Assembly: GCA_011523725.1 (NCBI GenBank)
Contig: WTGD01000096.1
Coordinates: forward strand, 1-15,226
Source: Nitrospinota bacterium
Lineage (GTDB): Bacteria > UBA8248
DNA length: 15,226 nucleotides
Reading direction: 5' to 3'
Part shown: positions 5,676 to 14,194 of the stretch, piece by piece
Position numbering within the stretch: the first letter of the stretch is position 1
How the letters are laid out: every line of letters starts with the position of its first letter
Position numbers and translations under genes: made by a program
The notes under the pieces: generated by a model
What the model was told of the DNA's origin: nothing
Databases searched by the model: none
What the model saw: only the letters and a program-made list of their open reading frames with translations

Positions 5676-7811
5676 TCAGGTCACGGGCGCATAGAATTGC
5701 TTCCATTCTTCGGGCAACTCTTCTTCCGTCACATCTTTCATGGAGAGACGTATCCTCCCATTCCCTTCCACTTCTATGCATTTCACCAAAACTTTCTGGC
5801 CTTCTTTCAGGACATCACTCACGGCACCGATTCTCTTCTTCGCAATCATGCTGATATGACAAAGGCCATCCGTCCCCGGGAAAATTTCGACGAATGCTCC
5901 AAAATCCATGATTTTTCTGACCGTTCCATAGTAAATCGTGCCCTTCTCCGCCTCCTGCGTCAGTTCCCGGATGATCTCTATCGCCCTCAGGGCAGCCGCC
6001 TCATCGGTGGAGGAGATGAAGATTGTTCCATCATCCTCAATGTCTACATCCGCCCCCGTCTCTTCGACAATTCCACGAATCACTTTTCCACCTGGCCCAA
6101 TGACATCTCTCACGCGATCCTTGGAGACCTGCATCGTCATGATCCTCGGAGCATAAGGGGATATCTCTTCGCTTGGCCGGGAAATAACCTTGTCCATTTG
6201 ATCCAGGACATGCATCCTCGCATCGTTGGCCTGCGCCAAGGCCTCTCTTACAAGGCTCAATTGCAGCCCTTTTATCTTGATATCCATCTGAAGGGCAGTA
6301 ATGCCATGTCGCGTTCCACCGACCTTGAAGTCCATATCGCCTAAATGATCTTCCAATCCCAGGATGTCGGTGAGTATTGCCGTTCTTCCAGTCGATTCTT
6401 CACTAATCAAACCCATGGCAATGCCGGCCACTGGAGATGTGATAGGCACGCCTGCGCTCATCAAGGCCAAGCTGGCGCCGCAGATGCTCGCCATGGATGA
6501 ACTGCCGTTGCTTTCCGTGATGTCTGAAACCACCCGAATTGTGTAGGGAAAATCTTCCTGCTCAGGCAATATCGCCTGTACAGCGCGAGAAGCCAGCGCG
6601 CCATGTCCAATTTCGCGGCGGCCGGGACCACGGTTCGGTTTCGCTTCACCAACGCTAAATCCGGGGAAATTATAGTGCAGCAGGAAAGTCCTGTCGGCTT
6701 TCCCGTCCAGCGAGTCTATCAATTGCGCTTCTGAGGCCGTGCCGAGCGTTACAGTCACCAACGCCTGGGTCTCACCTCGTGTGAACAGCGCACTGCCGTG
6801 AGGCCTGGCAAGGGGCGACATTCTGATGGTAATCGGCCTGACATCACGAAGCCCCCGCCCATCCGAGCGTTTGCTCTCATCTAAAATCAAACCACGAAAT
6901 ACTTCTTTTTCAATTTTCCCGAAATATTCAGAGACAACGCCTCTACCGGGAGACCCTTCTTCGTCTGTGCAAAGAGAATCGAATGCAGCATCTTTCGCCT
7001 CATCAATTGCACCATATTGCCCTGCTTTGTCGTGAATCTCGGCAGCCGCTTTTAGTTTTGGAACGACAATCTCTCGAACCTTCCCCATTAGCTCAGCATC
7101 TTCTTCTTCAGGTTCGATGGCGCGTTTTGTCTTTCCACATTCCGCTCTTAGTTCATCCTGCAAAACGCACAATTCTTTAATCACGGAATGGCCTTTTTCA
7201 AACGCTTCCATGTAGACGTCTTCGGAAATTTCAAAACTGCCTGCTTCCACCATGACTATCGCGTCCGAAGTTCCAGCCATGACACAATTCAGATCGCTGT
7301 CAATTTGTTGTTCGACCGTCGGATTGACAATAATTTCGCCATCAATCCGTCCAACGCGAACCGCACCGATAGGACCGGCGAAAGGGATATCCGAAATGTG
7401 GAGGGCGGCAGAGGTGCCATTGATGGCCAAAATGTCGGAATCGTTCAACTTATCGTAGGACATGACCATAACCTGAATCATCGTCTCGCATTGAAATTCC
7501 TTCGGGAAGAGAGGACGAATTGGCCTATCGATTAAACGACAAGTCAATGTTTCCCTCTCGCCGGGTTTTGCTTCGCGTCGGAAAAAATTGCCGGGAATAA
7601 TGCCTGCTGCATAGAAAAATTCCCGGTAGTCAACGGTAAGCGGGAAAAAGTCCACCCCTTCACGAGGAGAATGCGAAGCGCAAGCCGTACACAGCACACT
7701 GGTTTCACCATAATGCATCATTACAGCGCCACCGGCTTGCTTGGCTATCTCGCCCGTTTCGAAAGCAAGGGTATAACCGTTGATAGAAATGTCTTTACGA
7801 TACGGTGGCAT
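5676..7811 (-). CDS. pnp: Polynucleotide phosphorylase (PNPase)
   Basis: The 711-residue protein is full length for the family. It degrades RNA 3' to 5' by phosphorolysis and can add nucleotides in reverse; it is cytosolic and trimeric. Domains in order are: the first RNase PH core (about 5-145), an alpha-helical linker (about 240-305), the second RNase PH core (about 315-545) with catalytic-site GDMDFKVGGT around Asp492 and Asp494, a KH domain with GPGG at 572-575, and an S1 domain (about 622-690) starting KGTIYYGTVRKIMDFGAF. I chose the ATG at 7811, which begins MPPYRKDISI, aligns with the usual PNPase N-terminus and has GAGGGA about 10 nt upstream. A GTG at 7841 would add ten residues and sits only 2 nt past the rpsO stop. 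It is 32 nt behind rpsO in the classical rpsO-pnp pair. Confidence 0.97.
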   Translation of the reverse strand: MPPYRKDISINGYTLAFETGEIAKQAGGAVMMHYGETSVLCTACASHSPREGVDFFPLTVDYREFFYAAGIIPGNFFRREAKPGERETLTCRLIDRPIRPLFPKEFQCETMIQVMVMSYDKLNDSDILAINGTSAALHISDIPFAGPIGAVRVGRIDGEIIVNPTVEQQIDSDLNCVMAGTSDAIVMVEAGSFEISEDVYMEAFEKGHSVIKELCVLQDELRAECGKTKRAIEPEEEDAELMGKVREIVVPKLKAAAEIHDKAGQYGAIDEAKDAAFDSLCTDEEGSPGRGVVSEYFGKIEKEVFRGLILDESKRSDGRGLRDVRPITIRMSPLARPHGSALFTRGETQALVTVTLGTASEAQLIDSLDGKADRTFLLHYNFPGFSVGEAKPNRGPGRREIGHGALASRAVQAILPEQEDFPYTIRVVSDITESNGSSSMASICGASLALMSAGVPITSPVAGIAMGLISEESTGRTAILTDILGLEDHLGDMDFKVGGTRHGITALQMDIKIKGLQLSLVREALAQANDARMHVLDQMDKVISRPSEEISPYAPRIMTMQVSKDRVRDVIGPGGKVIRGIVEETGADVDIEDDGTIFISSTDEAAALRAIEIIRELTQEAEKGTIYYGTVRKIMDFGAFVEIFPGTDGLCHISMIAKKRIGAVSDVLKEGQKVLVKCIEVEGNGRIRLSMKDVTEEELPEEWKQFYAPVT

Positions 7812-7843
7812 TAGATTGCTTCCCTCTGAGGCAAGACCCACAT

Positions 7844-8113
7844 CTAACGACGCAGGCCAAGATCCTGAATGATCGTGCGGTAGCGGTTGATGTCCTTCTC
7901 TTTCAGATAATCAAGGAGGCGACGCCGCTGACCCACGAGTTTCAATAGACCTCTTCGGGAATGATGATCTTTCTTGTGGGTCTTGAAATGGTCTGTGAGG
8001 TAGGTAATACGCTCGGTCAGAATAGCTACCTGCACTTCTGGTGAACCAGTATCGGTGTCATGTGTACGAAATTTTCCGATAACTTCCGATTTTCGCTCCT
8101 TTTCTAAGGGCAT
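7844..8113 (-). CDS. rpsO: 30S ribosomal protein S15
   Basis: The 89-residue protein is the same length as E. coli S15. It binds the central domain of 16S rRNA early in 30S assembly and also contributes to an intersubunit bridge. The signature DTGSPEVQVA, the HKKDHHSRRGLL block in the rRNA-binding helix region, and the C-terminal LGLRR are all intact. I chose the ATG at 8113 because GGAGGAAG lies upstream; the GTG at 8131 lies in that ribosome site and would give a non-standard six-residue extension. It has its own promoter (8196-8224), leaving a leader of about 75 nt. In many bacteria S15 represses its own translation through the leader, which may apply here. Confidence 0.97.
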   Translation of the reverse strand: MPLEKERKSEVIGKFRTHDTDTGSPEVQVAILTERITYLTDHFKTHKKDHHSRRGLLKLVGQRRRLLDYLKEKDINRYRTIIQDLGLRR

Positions 8114-8195
8114 TTCTGTCACTTCCTCCACTGCTTATACTGCTGCTCTTTGGACATGCTGAATTTCATTAGCGTAACTTCTTGAAAACGGGCGG

Positions 8196-8224
8196 ATTCT
8201 ATACGACTTTTCTATCAATGTAAA
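8196..8224 (-). promoter_or_regulatory. Sigma-70-type promoter for rpsO-pnp
   Basis: On the minus strand, -35 TTTACA (8224-8219, 5 of 6 consensus) and -10 TAGAAT (8201-8196, 5 of 6) are separated by exactly 17 bp. It lies in the 135-nt gap between truB and rpsO, the widest inside the operon. The start site would be near 8189. E. coli has an internal promoter in the same place. This is the best promoter match I found in the window. Confidence 0.65.
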
Positions 8225-8248
8225 TACAGAGCGGATATTCTCTTGAAT

Positions 8249-9178
8249 CTAGACGACAAACACTTTTTCAGGCGCCACAAACCCTTGGCTTCGCTTTCGT
8301 TCATTCTCATGGACCAACTTTCCGACTGCTAATAACTCACCTGGTTCATTCAGCATACGGACACGAGTATTTGCTGGCAAATCAACGACTTCTCGAACAT
8401 CTTCGAACCTGATGACAGCGCCATTCAATACCCGCACTTCCGCTCTCGGCCGTACATAAATGGCAGGCAAATGTGCGAGAGCCTGTGCCGGACTCATGAG
8501 AATATCTGTAAGGCGGCTTTCTTTCGAATGTCGTTGGACATCTCCGAGAGAAACAGAATCCGCGAGTTCAAACGGGCCCAAAGCAGTTCGCGTGAGCGCT
8601 TGCAAACATCCGCCGGATCCTTGGTTGGCACCAACATCATGACAAATGGAGCGAATATACGTTCCCCGAGAGCATGTAACATCAAAAGTAAGTTGGGGAC
8701 CATCTATACCGATTGCCTTAATTCGAAATACCTCGATAGATCGCTTCTCTCTTTCAATTTCCTTGCCAGCGCGCGCTAATTCATGCAGACGCTTTCCATC
8801 CGCTTTCAAAGCAGAATACATCGGGGGCATCTGCTTTGTCTTGCCCAGCATTGCATTCAGAAGCTCTTGGGCTCGAGATAGTGTAATATCCCCAGGCTCA
8901 GATTCAGCCAACAATTTTCCGGTTATGTCCTGTGTATCTGTGATTCGTCCAAACAACATGACAGCCCGATACGTTTTCTTGCACTCTAAAAAATATGAGA
9001 ACAATTTCGTTGAAGGGCCAATACAAATTGGCAACACTCCTTCGGCCATAGGGTCAAGTGTGCCTGCATGCCCCACTTTTGTTTTTCCGGGAAGCAGCTT
9101 TCTCACTTCATCAACCATATCGTGTGAAGTAGGACCATGCTTTTTCTGCAGATTCAAAACACCCGATATTTCCAACAT
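8249..9178 (-). CDS. truB: tRNA pseudouridine(55) synthase TruB
   Basis: The 309-residue protein makes the near-universal pseudouridine at position 55 of the tRNA T-loop. The N-terminus GVLNLQKKHGPTSHDMV, the catalytic motif GHAGTLDPMAEGVL with nucleophile Asp42, the KTYRA strand motif and the CSRGTYIRS motif (about 188-197) are all present. A C-terminal segment from about residue 230 (Pro-Ala...VRVLNGAVI...LLAVGKL) looks like the small PUA-like domain. The ATG at 9178 follows GAAAGGG. It is 17 nt behind rbfA, so the two are likely co-translated. Confidence 0.96.
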   Translation of the reverse strand: MLEISGVLNLQKKHGPTSHDMVDEVRKLLPGKTKVGHAGTLDPMAEGVLPICIGPSTKLFSYFLECKKTYRAVMLFGRITDTQDITGKLLAESEPGDITLSRAQELLNAMLGKTKQMPPMYSALKADGKRLHELARAGKEIEREKRSIEVFRIKAIGIDGPQLTFDVTCSRGTYIRSICHDVGANQGSGGCLQALTRTALGPFELADSVSLGDVQRHSKESRLTDILMSPAQALAHLPAIYVRPRAEVRVLNGAVIRFEDVREVVDLPANTRVRMLNEPGELLAVGKLVHENERKRSQGFVAPEKVFVV

Positions 9179-9195
9179 CTAACCCTTTCTCGAAC

Positions 9196-9549
9196 TCATC
9201 TCTTTACATCGGATAACAAGCGTTCTATCTCGGCGCTGTGAGCCAAACTGTGATCGAAGAAGAATTTCAGCCTGGGCGTGCTTTTCAATTGCAAACGTTC
9301 GGCAAGTTTCCTCTGCAAGAATCCAGCGGCACGTTCGAGTCCCTTGAATCCTTCTTCCATCTCTTCAACATTTCCTCGCTTTTCACCGTATCGGCTAAAG
9401 TAGACCTTCGCTACCCTCAAATCCGGGGACACTTCTACGCGAGTAATCACAACATGCTGTACACGTGGATCCTTCACATCCCGCATCACCATATTCGCGA
9501 TTTCGGATTGAATGAGTTCCGCTACGCGCAGCATGCGAGAATTATTCAT
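9196..9549 (-). CDS. rbfA: 30S ribosome-binding factor A
   Basis: The 117-residue protein is a single KH-like domain, the normal length for RbfA, which binds maturing 30S subunits and aids 16S rRNA 5'-end processing, especially in the cold. Visible family features are RVAELIQSEIA at the N-terminus, DVKDPRV, the VSPDLRVAKVYFS strand and the C-terminal TPRLKFFFDHSL with following SAEIERLL. GGAGAG lies upstream of the ATG. It is 24 nt downstream of the ylxP stop and 17 nt upstream of truB, in the usual infB-rbfA-truB order. Confidence 0.95.
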   Translation of the reverse strand: MNNSRMLRVAELIQSEIANMVMRDVKDPRVQHVVITRVEVSPDLRVAKVYFSRYGEKRGNVEEMEEGFKGLERAAGFLQRKLAERLQLKSTPRLKFFFDHSLAHSAEIERLLSDVKR

Positions 9550-9573
9550 GTTTTCAATTGCTCTCCATAGATT

Positions 9574-9858
9574 TCAAAAAATCTCGATATCAAAATCCAA
9601 CACAACAACTAAACCCATGCCCTCGAGGGAATTCAGCACCTTTCTAAGCTGGCTATCTACAAATCGACTGTCATTGCTTACGACACTTACGCCGATACGA
9701 CACCTCTGCCACTTATCCTGGAAATCAACCTCAGCGACAGATACATTGAACCTTTGACGCAGGCGTGTTGTGATCGACTGAACTATTTTACGCTTTGCTT
9801 TGAGCGAACGGCATTCAGGTATCTGAACATCGATTTTCAAAAGACCAACAACAGGCAT
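9574..9858 (-). CDS. ylxP: DUF503 / YlxP family protein
   Basis: The 94-residue protein covers the whole DUF503 domain. The conserved pattern is clear: RSLKAKRKIVQSI (about 17-29), RFNVSVAEVDFQDKWQRC (about 36-53) and GVSVVSND. YlxP proteins sit in the infB-rbfA interval in Firmicutes and many Gram-negative lineages; a role in ribosome or RNA metabolism is inferred mostly from that position. No convincing Shine-Dalgarno sequence precedes the ATG: the last bases before it are ATCTTCACTCC. Translation may therefore depend on ribosomes finishing infB, 37 nt upstream. Confidence 0.88.
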   Translation of the reverse strand: MPVVGLLKIDVQIPECRSLKAKRKIVQSITTRLRQRFNVSVAEVDFQDKWQRCRIGVSVVSNDSRFVDSQLRKVLNSLEGMGLVVVLDFDIEIF

Positions 9859-9895
9859 GGAGTGAAGATTTCAACAAAAACCCAAATAAATCAAC

Positions 9896-12154
9896 CTAAA
9901 GTGTCCGAGATACTTCTTCCGTTACATACGGTTCTATAATATCACCGTGCTTAATGTCATTATAATTCTCGATTCCGATCCCACACTCATAACCGGATTG
10001 AACCTCGTTTACATCATCCTTGAATCGCCTCAAAGATGAAATTGCGCCTGTATATATAACCACATTATCCCGGATGAGACGCACGCTCGAATTTCTGTTG
10101 ATGTTTCCATCGGTGACATAACAACCCGCTATGGTCCCCACATTGGGAACATGGAATAGCTCCCGGATTTCCGCGTGTCCTCTTACTATTTCCCGCTGAA
10201 CGGGTTCGAGTATTCCCTCAAGAGCCGACTTGATTTCATCGATTGCGTCATAGATGACCGAATATAATCGAATGTCTACTTTTTCACGTTTCGCGACTTC
10301 TCTAGCTCCTGGCGTAGGACGAACGTTAAAACCTACGATTACGGCTGTCGAAGCAGCCGCAAGCATCACGTCGGTTTCTGTAATGCCACCTACCGCACTA
10401 TGCAGGACCTTAACTCCTACTTCCTCATTCCCCAGTTTGCCCAGGGATTCTTTCAACGCTTCTATGCTTCCCTGCACATCCGCCTTCAAGATTAAACTCA
10501 GTTGTTTCACCTGGCCTTCTTCTACGCTCTCCATGAAACTTTCCAAAGAAACGCGCGCAGAAGCCATAAGCGCCGCCATGCGTTCACGTTGTTGACGTCT
10601 TGCGCTAATCTCTCTCGTCATCTTCTCATCTTCTAAAACCGTAAAGGTATCTCCAGCCTCGGGAACACCAGCGAATCCCAAAATTTCTATCGGCGTAGAA
10701 GGCCCTGCGAACTTCAACTTTTTCCCTTGATCGTCTAATAGGGCGCGAACTTTGCCACTCCATTTACCGGCCACGAAGTTATCACCCACATTCAAAGTAC
10801 CTCGTTGAACCAAAACCGTAGCTACCGGACCACGCCCTCTATCCAGCTTTGCTTCCACGACAACACCGCTGGCGAGCCGGCTCGGGTTGGCCTTCAATTC
10901 CATGAGTTCAGCCTGCAGAATGGCAAGGTCCAAAAGATCATCAATCCCGATATTCTCTTTTGCGGAAATTTCCGAATAAACCGTATCCCCACCCCAATCT
11001 TCCGGGATTAAGTCTAATGTCGAAAGTTGCTGTTTTACTCTGTCGGGATTCGCGTCAGCTAAGTCCATTTTATTCATCGCCACCATGATCGGAACTCCAG
11101 CGGCTTTTGCATGATCGATCGCCTCCCGAGTCTGGGGCATGACGCCTTCATTCGCAGCAACGACGATGATAGCTAAATCGGTCACTTGCGCCCCCCGCGC
11201 TCTCATCGCTGTAAAGGCTTCGTGCCCAGGGGTATCCAAGAATACAGCCGTCCCTTTGTTCGTAGTGACTCGATAGGCGCCAATATGTTGAGTGATCCCA
11301 CCTGCTTCGCCTTCCATCACATTGGCTTTACGGATGGCATCGAGAAGCCTCGTTTTTCCATGATCAACATGACCCATAATCGTTATGACAGGAGATCTGG
11401 ACTCAAGATCTTCTTCCCTATCCTCTTCTTGTATCAGGAGATCCTCAATATTGTCTTTTGATATTTCAACTTCATAGCCGTAGGTTTCGGATATCTCTGT
11501 AGCCGTATTGTGATCTATCATTTGATTGATAGTCGTCATCTGGCCCTTTTTCATCAATTCCTTAATAACTTCCGTTGCCTTTACGTTAATTTTCTCTGCG
11601 AGTTCTTTCACCGTAATTGTCTCTGCAATACGTACTCGCCCTCCATGGCGACGAGATGGTTTCTCTGTGCCGACATCCTGAGCAACTTTCGGGCTTGGCG
11701 TCGATGTAAGGACTTTACCTGCAGATAACGGGGGTTCTTGGTCTAAAACTGTTTGTTCTTCCGCGCTAGCCTCGACTTTTTCCGCGCTTGGCTTTTCGTC
11801 AACAACGACATCTTCTGATGTGACAGTTGCCTGAACTACTGCTTCTTGAGCGGCGGGAGAGACTTTTGGTACTTCTTGGGATTCTATATCTTCCGAGGCT
11901 GGCTCACTTGCTTTTTTCGGCTTTTCAACTTTTGTTTTTGTTGAAGCCTTTTTTTCAGTCTTACTTGCTGGAGCTTTTTTTTCCTCTTGAAGTGCTTCTT
12001 GAGAAAAAAGCGCCATCACCAGTTCGGCTGTTTCATCATCCACTGTACTCATATGGCTTTTAACTACGATTCCCTCTCTGGCTAATTCCTCAACAAAAGT
12101 CCTACTGTCATATCCAAGATTTTTAGCCAGTTGGTATACGCGTACGCTCGCCAT
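9896..12154 (-). CDS. infB: Translation initiation factor IF-2
   Basis: The 752-residue GTPase brings fMet-tRNA to the 30S subunit and promotes 50S joining. Visible domains are: an N-terminal IF2_N helix bundle (about 1-50); a low-complexity Lys/Ala/Glu-rich linker (about 55-170); a second IF2_N domain (about 175-230); and the G domain (about 255-420) with G1 GHVDHGKT at 261-268, GGIT at 285-288, DTPGH at 307-311 and NKMD at 361-364, followed by SAKENIG. The beta-barrel domain 2, domain 3 and the C-terminal initiator-tRNA-binding domain follow, with GYECGIGIENYNDIK near the end. GGAGG lies 4 nt before the ATG. It is 78 nt behind ylxR, a gap holding a small hairpin. Confidence 0.97.
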   Translation of the reverse strand: MASVRVYQLAKNLGYDSRTFVEELAREGIVVKSHMSTVDDETAELVMALFSQEALQEEKKAPASKTEKKASTKTKVEKPKKASEPASEDIESQEVPKVSPAAQEAVVQATVTSEDVVVDEKPSAEKVEASAEEQTVLDQEPPLSAGKVLTSTPSPKVAQDVGTEKPSRRHGGRVRIAETITVKELAEKINVKATEVIKELMKKGQMTTINQMIDHNTATEISETYGYEVEISKDNIEDLLIQEEDREEDLESRSPVITIMGHVDHGKTRLLDAIRKANVMEGEAGGITQHIGAYRVTTNKGTAVFLDTPGHEAFTAMRARGAQVTDLAIIVVAANEGVMPQTREAIDHAKAAGVPIMVAMNKMDLADANPDRVKQQLSTLDLIPEDWGGDTVYSEISAKENIGIDDLLDLAILQAELMELKANPSRLASGVVVEAKLDRGRGPVATVLVQRGTLNVGDNFVAGKWSGKVRALLDDQGKKLKFAGPSTPIEILGFAGVPEAGDTFTVLEDEKMTREISARRQQRERMAALMASARVSLESFMESVEEGQVKQLSLILKADVQGSIEALKESLGKLGNEEVGVKVLHSAVGGITETDVMLAAASTAVIVGFNVRPTPGAREVAKREKVDIRLYSVIYDAIDEIKSALEGILEPVQREIVRGHAEIRELFHVPNVGTIAGCYVTDGNINRNSSVRLIRDNVVIYTGAISSLRRFKDDVNEVQSGYECGIGIENYNDIKHGDIIEPYVTEEVSRTL

Positions 12155-12184
12155 AGAACCTCCACCACAGATGATTCACATCCA

Positions 12185-12201
12185 TTGCCCAATCAGGGCA
12201 A
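12185..12201. other. Perfect short stem-loop between ylxR and infB
   Basis: TTGCCC (12185-12190) and GGGCAA (12196-12201) form a perfect six-pair stem around a 5-nt loop. It falls in the 78-nt gap ahead of infB, 31 nt before its start codon. No T-run follows on the minus strand, so it is not a terminator. It could be an RNA-processing site or a translation-tuning hairpin. Confidence 0.35.
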
Positions 12202-12232
12202 ATCTAAGTTAAACTCCCAGACATATCTTGTT

Positions 12233-12796
12233 TCAACCATCACTAATTGCTCTTTCCTGTATTAAGCGCAAGCAGATGCTGTTTACAAGAAGAACATCAT
12301 CTATAAATAACACGCCAATCGGTTTTCGATCAAAAAATCCCCCGAGTTCATTCATGGTAAAAGGCAGTATATAAAATTCTTTCGAAATGCGTTTCAAGTT
12401 CGTCAAACTTTTGAGTGATATATCTTTGGAAACAAACGGTTTTCCCACTATCGATAGTTTTATCTTCTTAACCACTGCCTCTTTCCCAAAGGTAAGTACC
12501 CCCTTTCTCTTAGCAGCAATCAACATACCTTCGAGGTTTCGCCTAAGAAGCATTCTCACATTCTGGAACAATTCGTCCGAATCGATCCTGAAATTCCTTC
12601 TTTTCAGTGCAATTTCCAAGCGATTTGAAGAAATAAGCTTTGAAATGCAAGTCATGTCAAAACAACAATGTGCCCCTCTTCCCGGCAATTTTCTTCCTAG
12701 CTCGCAAACGATATCTCCGGTTGGGCCGATTACCATTCTAAAGAAAACATTTCCATTTCCTTTATTCCGACAAGCTATACATGTTCTATCCGGCAA
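12233..12796 (-). CDS. ylxR: YlxR (DUF448) domain fused to an L7Ae/YlxQ-like RNA-binding domain
   Basis: The 187-residue protein has two parts. Residues 1-78 are a YlxR/DUF448 domain with RTCIACR (Cys6, Cys9), FFRMV and LPGRGAHCC, the fold that modulates RNase P in Firmicutes (RnpM). Residues about 86-175 match the L7Ae/L30e-like YlxQ fold: GMLIAAKRKGVLTFGKEAV, then a central strand, FYILPFTMNELG and IGVLFIDD. In Bacillus these are separate adjacent genes. The only plausible start is TTG at 12796: it has AAGGA 8 nt upstream and an in-frame stop precedes it. It is 15 nt behind nusA. It is AT-rich against its neighbours; one 60-base row (12601-12660) is about one-third G+C. An RNA-binding role is well supported, the precise target is not. 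Confidence 0.85.
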   Translation of the reverse strand: MPDRTCIACRNKGNGNVFFRMVIGPTGDIVCELGRKLPGRGAHCCFDMTCISKLISSNRLEIALKRRNFRIDSDELFQNVRMLLRRNLEGMLIAAKRKGVLTFGKEAVVKKIKLSIVGKPFVSKDISLKSLTNLKRISKEFYILPFTMNELGGFFDRKPIGVLFIDDVLLVNSICLRLIQERAISDG

Positions 12797-12811
12797 ACAG
12801 TCATTCCTTCA

Positions 12812-14161
12812 TCATTCCTCATGGGAACCCGAGCCAGTGGATTTCTCATGAGTTCGAGCAGCTTCGATTAGCAATTCGGCCCTCTTCGGGCCAATCCCTG
12901 GAACCTCACACAATTCATCCGTCGAAGCGGCGCTAATCGCCGAAATTGTAGAAAAACCATTGTCCGCTAGAAGTCGCGCCATTTTCTCACCGACAAGCTC
13001 TAGTTCTACCAATTCACCGGAAGAGTCCCCATCAGCTTCCGTAGGCTGAATACTCTCGTCTTGCTCTTGCGTACCAACACCGTTTTCTTCTCGCTCTTCG
13101 CTCGAAAATGCCTGCTCGGCAATAATGCGTCGATACTCGCCCTCGCCTTTCAGATCAATTTTCCAACCCAGGAGTTTTGCCGCCAAGCGAACATTTTGGC
13201 CGCCTTTCCCAATCGCCAAGGAAAGTTGGTCGTCTGGCACCAACACCTCCATTCGGCCTTCGTCTTCAAATAAAGTAATGTGCTGTATTTTCGCAGGACT
13301 GAGCGCATTTGCCGCATAGGTGCGTATGTCGTCACTCCAAGAGATGATATCGATCTTCTCTCCCCTAAGTTCTTGAACAATCGATTGCACGCGGCTACCC
13401 CGTGTCCCTACGCATGCACCTACGGGGTCAATGTCTCGTTCATGACTTACAACTGATACTTTGGAACGCCCACTCGGCTCCCGGACGCAACCTTTTATTG
13501 CCACAATCCCGTCATAAATTTCGGGCACTTCCATCTCAAATAGACGAATCAGCAAACCAGGATGCGTTCTGCTGAGAACGATTTGAGGACCTTTTGTTAT
13601 TTCGCGCACTTCCATGATATAGGCGCGGATACGATCTCCACGCTTGTAAACTTCTCTGAATATTTGCTCCCGACGAGGGAGGATCGCCTCTGTACGCCCA
13701 ATATCTACATAAATATTCCCGCGCTCTACTTGAGAGACAGACCCTGTGATTAAATCGCCTTCGCGTTCCTTGAATTCTTGGTAAATATTCGCACGCTCTG
13801 CCTCTCGCACTCGCTGTAATATCACTTGCTTCGCGATTTGTGCGGCTATTCTGCCCAACCCCTCGGTTTCGACACCTTGCGAAAGAAAATCCCCAACCTG
13901 AATATCAGGATTTTCCTTGCGCGCTTCATCTAAAAGGATCTCACTCTGGGGATTCTGAATGATCCTGACGACTTCTTTCGCCGCTTTGACGTCGATTTCA
14001 CCCGTTTGTTCATCAAATGATACGTCCACATTCTTGCCCAAACCGTATTGCTTCTTCGCAGCTGAAGCCATCGCGACTTTCAGGGTGTCGAGAAGTACAT
14101 CTTTTGAGACTCCTCGCTCGCGTTCCAATTGCGTCAGAACCGCAATCAATTCTTGACTCAC
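12812..14161 (-). CDS. nusA: Transcription termination/antitermination factor NusA
   Basis: The 449-residue protein binds RNA polymerase and nascent RNA and tunes pausing, intrinsic termination and antitermination. Domains in order are: the N-terminal polymerase-binding domain (about 1-125); S1 (about 135-200, starting GDLITGSVSQVERGNIYVD); KH1 (about 205-275, with VGTRGSRV at 251-258); KH2 (about 280-345, with GKGGQN at 318-323); an acidic Gln/Glu-rich linker (about 352-383); and one helix-hairpin-helix domain (about 386-437) with VPGIGPKRAELL. E. coli NusA (495 residues) has two C-terminal acidic repeats, so this form is shorter, as in many other bacteria. The start is GTG at 14161 with GAGGAG 8 nt upstream. 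It is 33 nt behind rimP. Confidence 0.97.
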   Translation of the reverse strand: MSQELIAVLTQLERERGVSKDVLLDTLKVAMASAAKKQYGLGKNVDVSFDEQTGEIDVKAAKEVVRIIQNPQSEILLDEARKENPDIQVGDFLSQGVETEGLGRIAAQIAKQVILQRVREAERANIYQEFKEREGDLITGSVSQVERGNIYVDIGRTEAILPRREQIFREVYKRGDRIRAYIMEVREITKGPQIVLSRTHPGLLIRLFEMEVPEIYDGIVAIKGCVREPSGRSKVSVVSHERDIDPVGACVGTRGSRVQSIVQELRGEKIDIISWSDDIRTYAANALSPAKIQHITLFEDEGRMEVLVPDDQLSLAIGKGGQNVRLAAKLLGWKIDLKGEGEYRRIIAEQAFSSEEREENGVGTQEQDESIQPTEADGDSSGELVELELVGEKMARLLADNGFSTISAISAASTDELCEVPGIGPKRAELLIEAARTHEKSTGSGSHEE

Positions 14162-14194
14162 AAAACTACTCCTCTTTGATGGATTGAGTTTACT

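Noticed and set aside
5529..6344. Plus-strand open frame (271 codons) opposite the end of pnp
   Set aside because: It is antisense to the KH/S1 end of pnp, crosses the pnp terminator, and has no recognisable protein features.
7812..7841. Upstream GTG start for pnp
   Set aside because: It starts 2 nt past the rpsO stop, has no separate ribosome site, and adds residues not typical of PNPase; the ATG at 7811 fits the family better.
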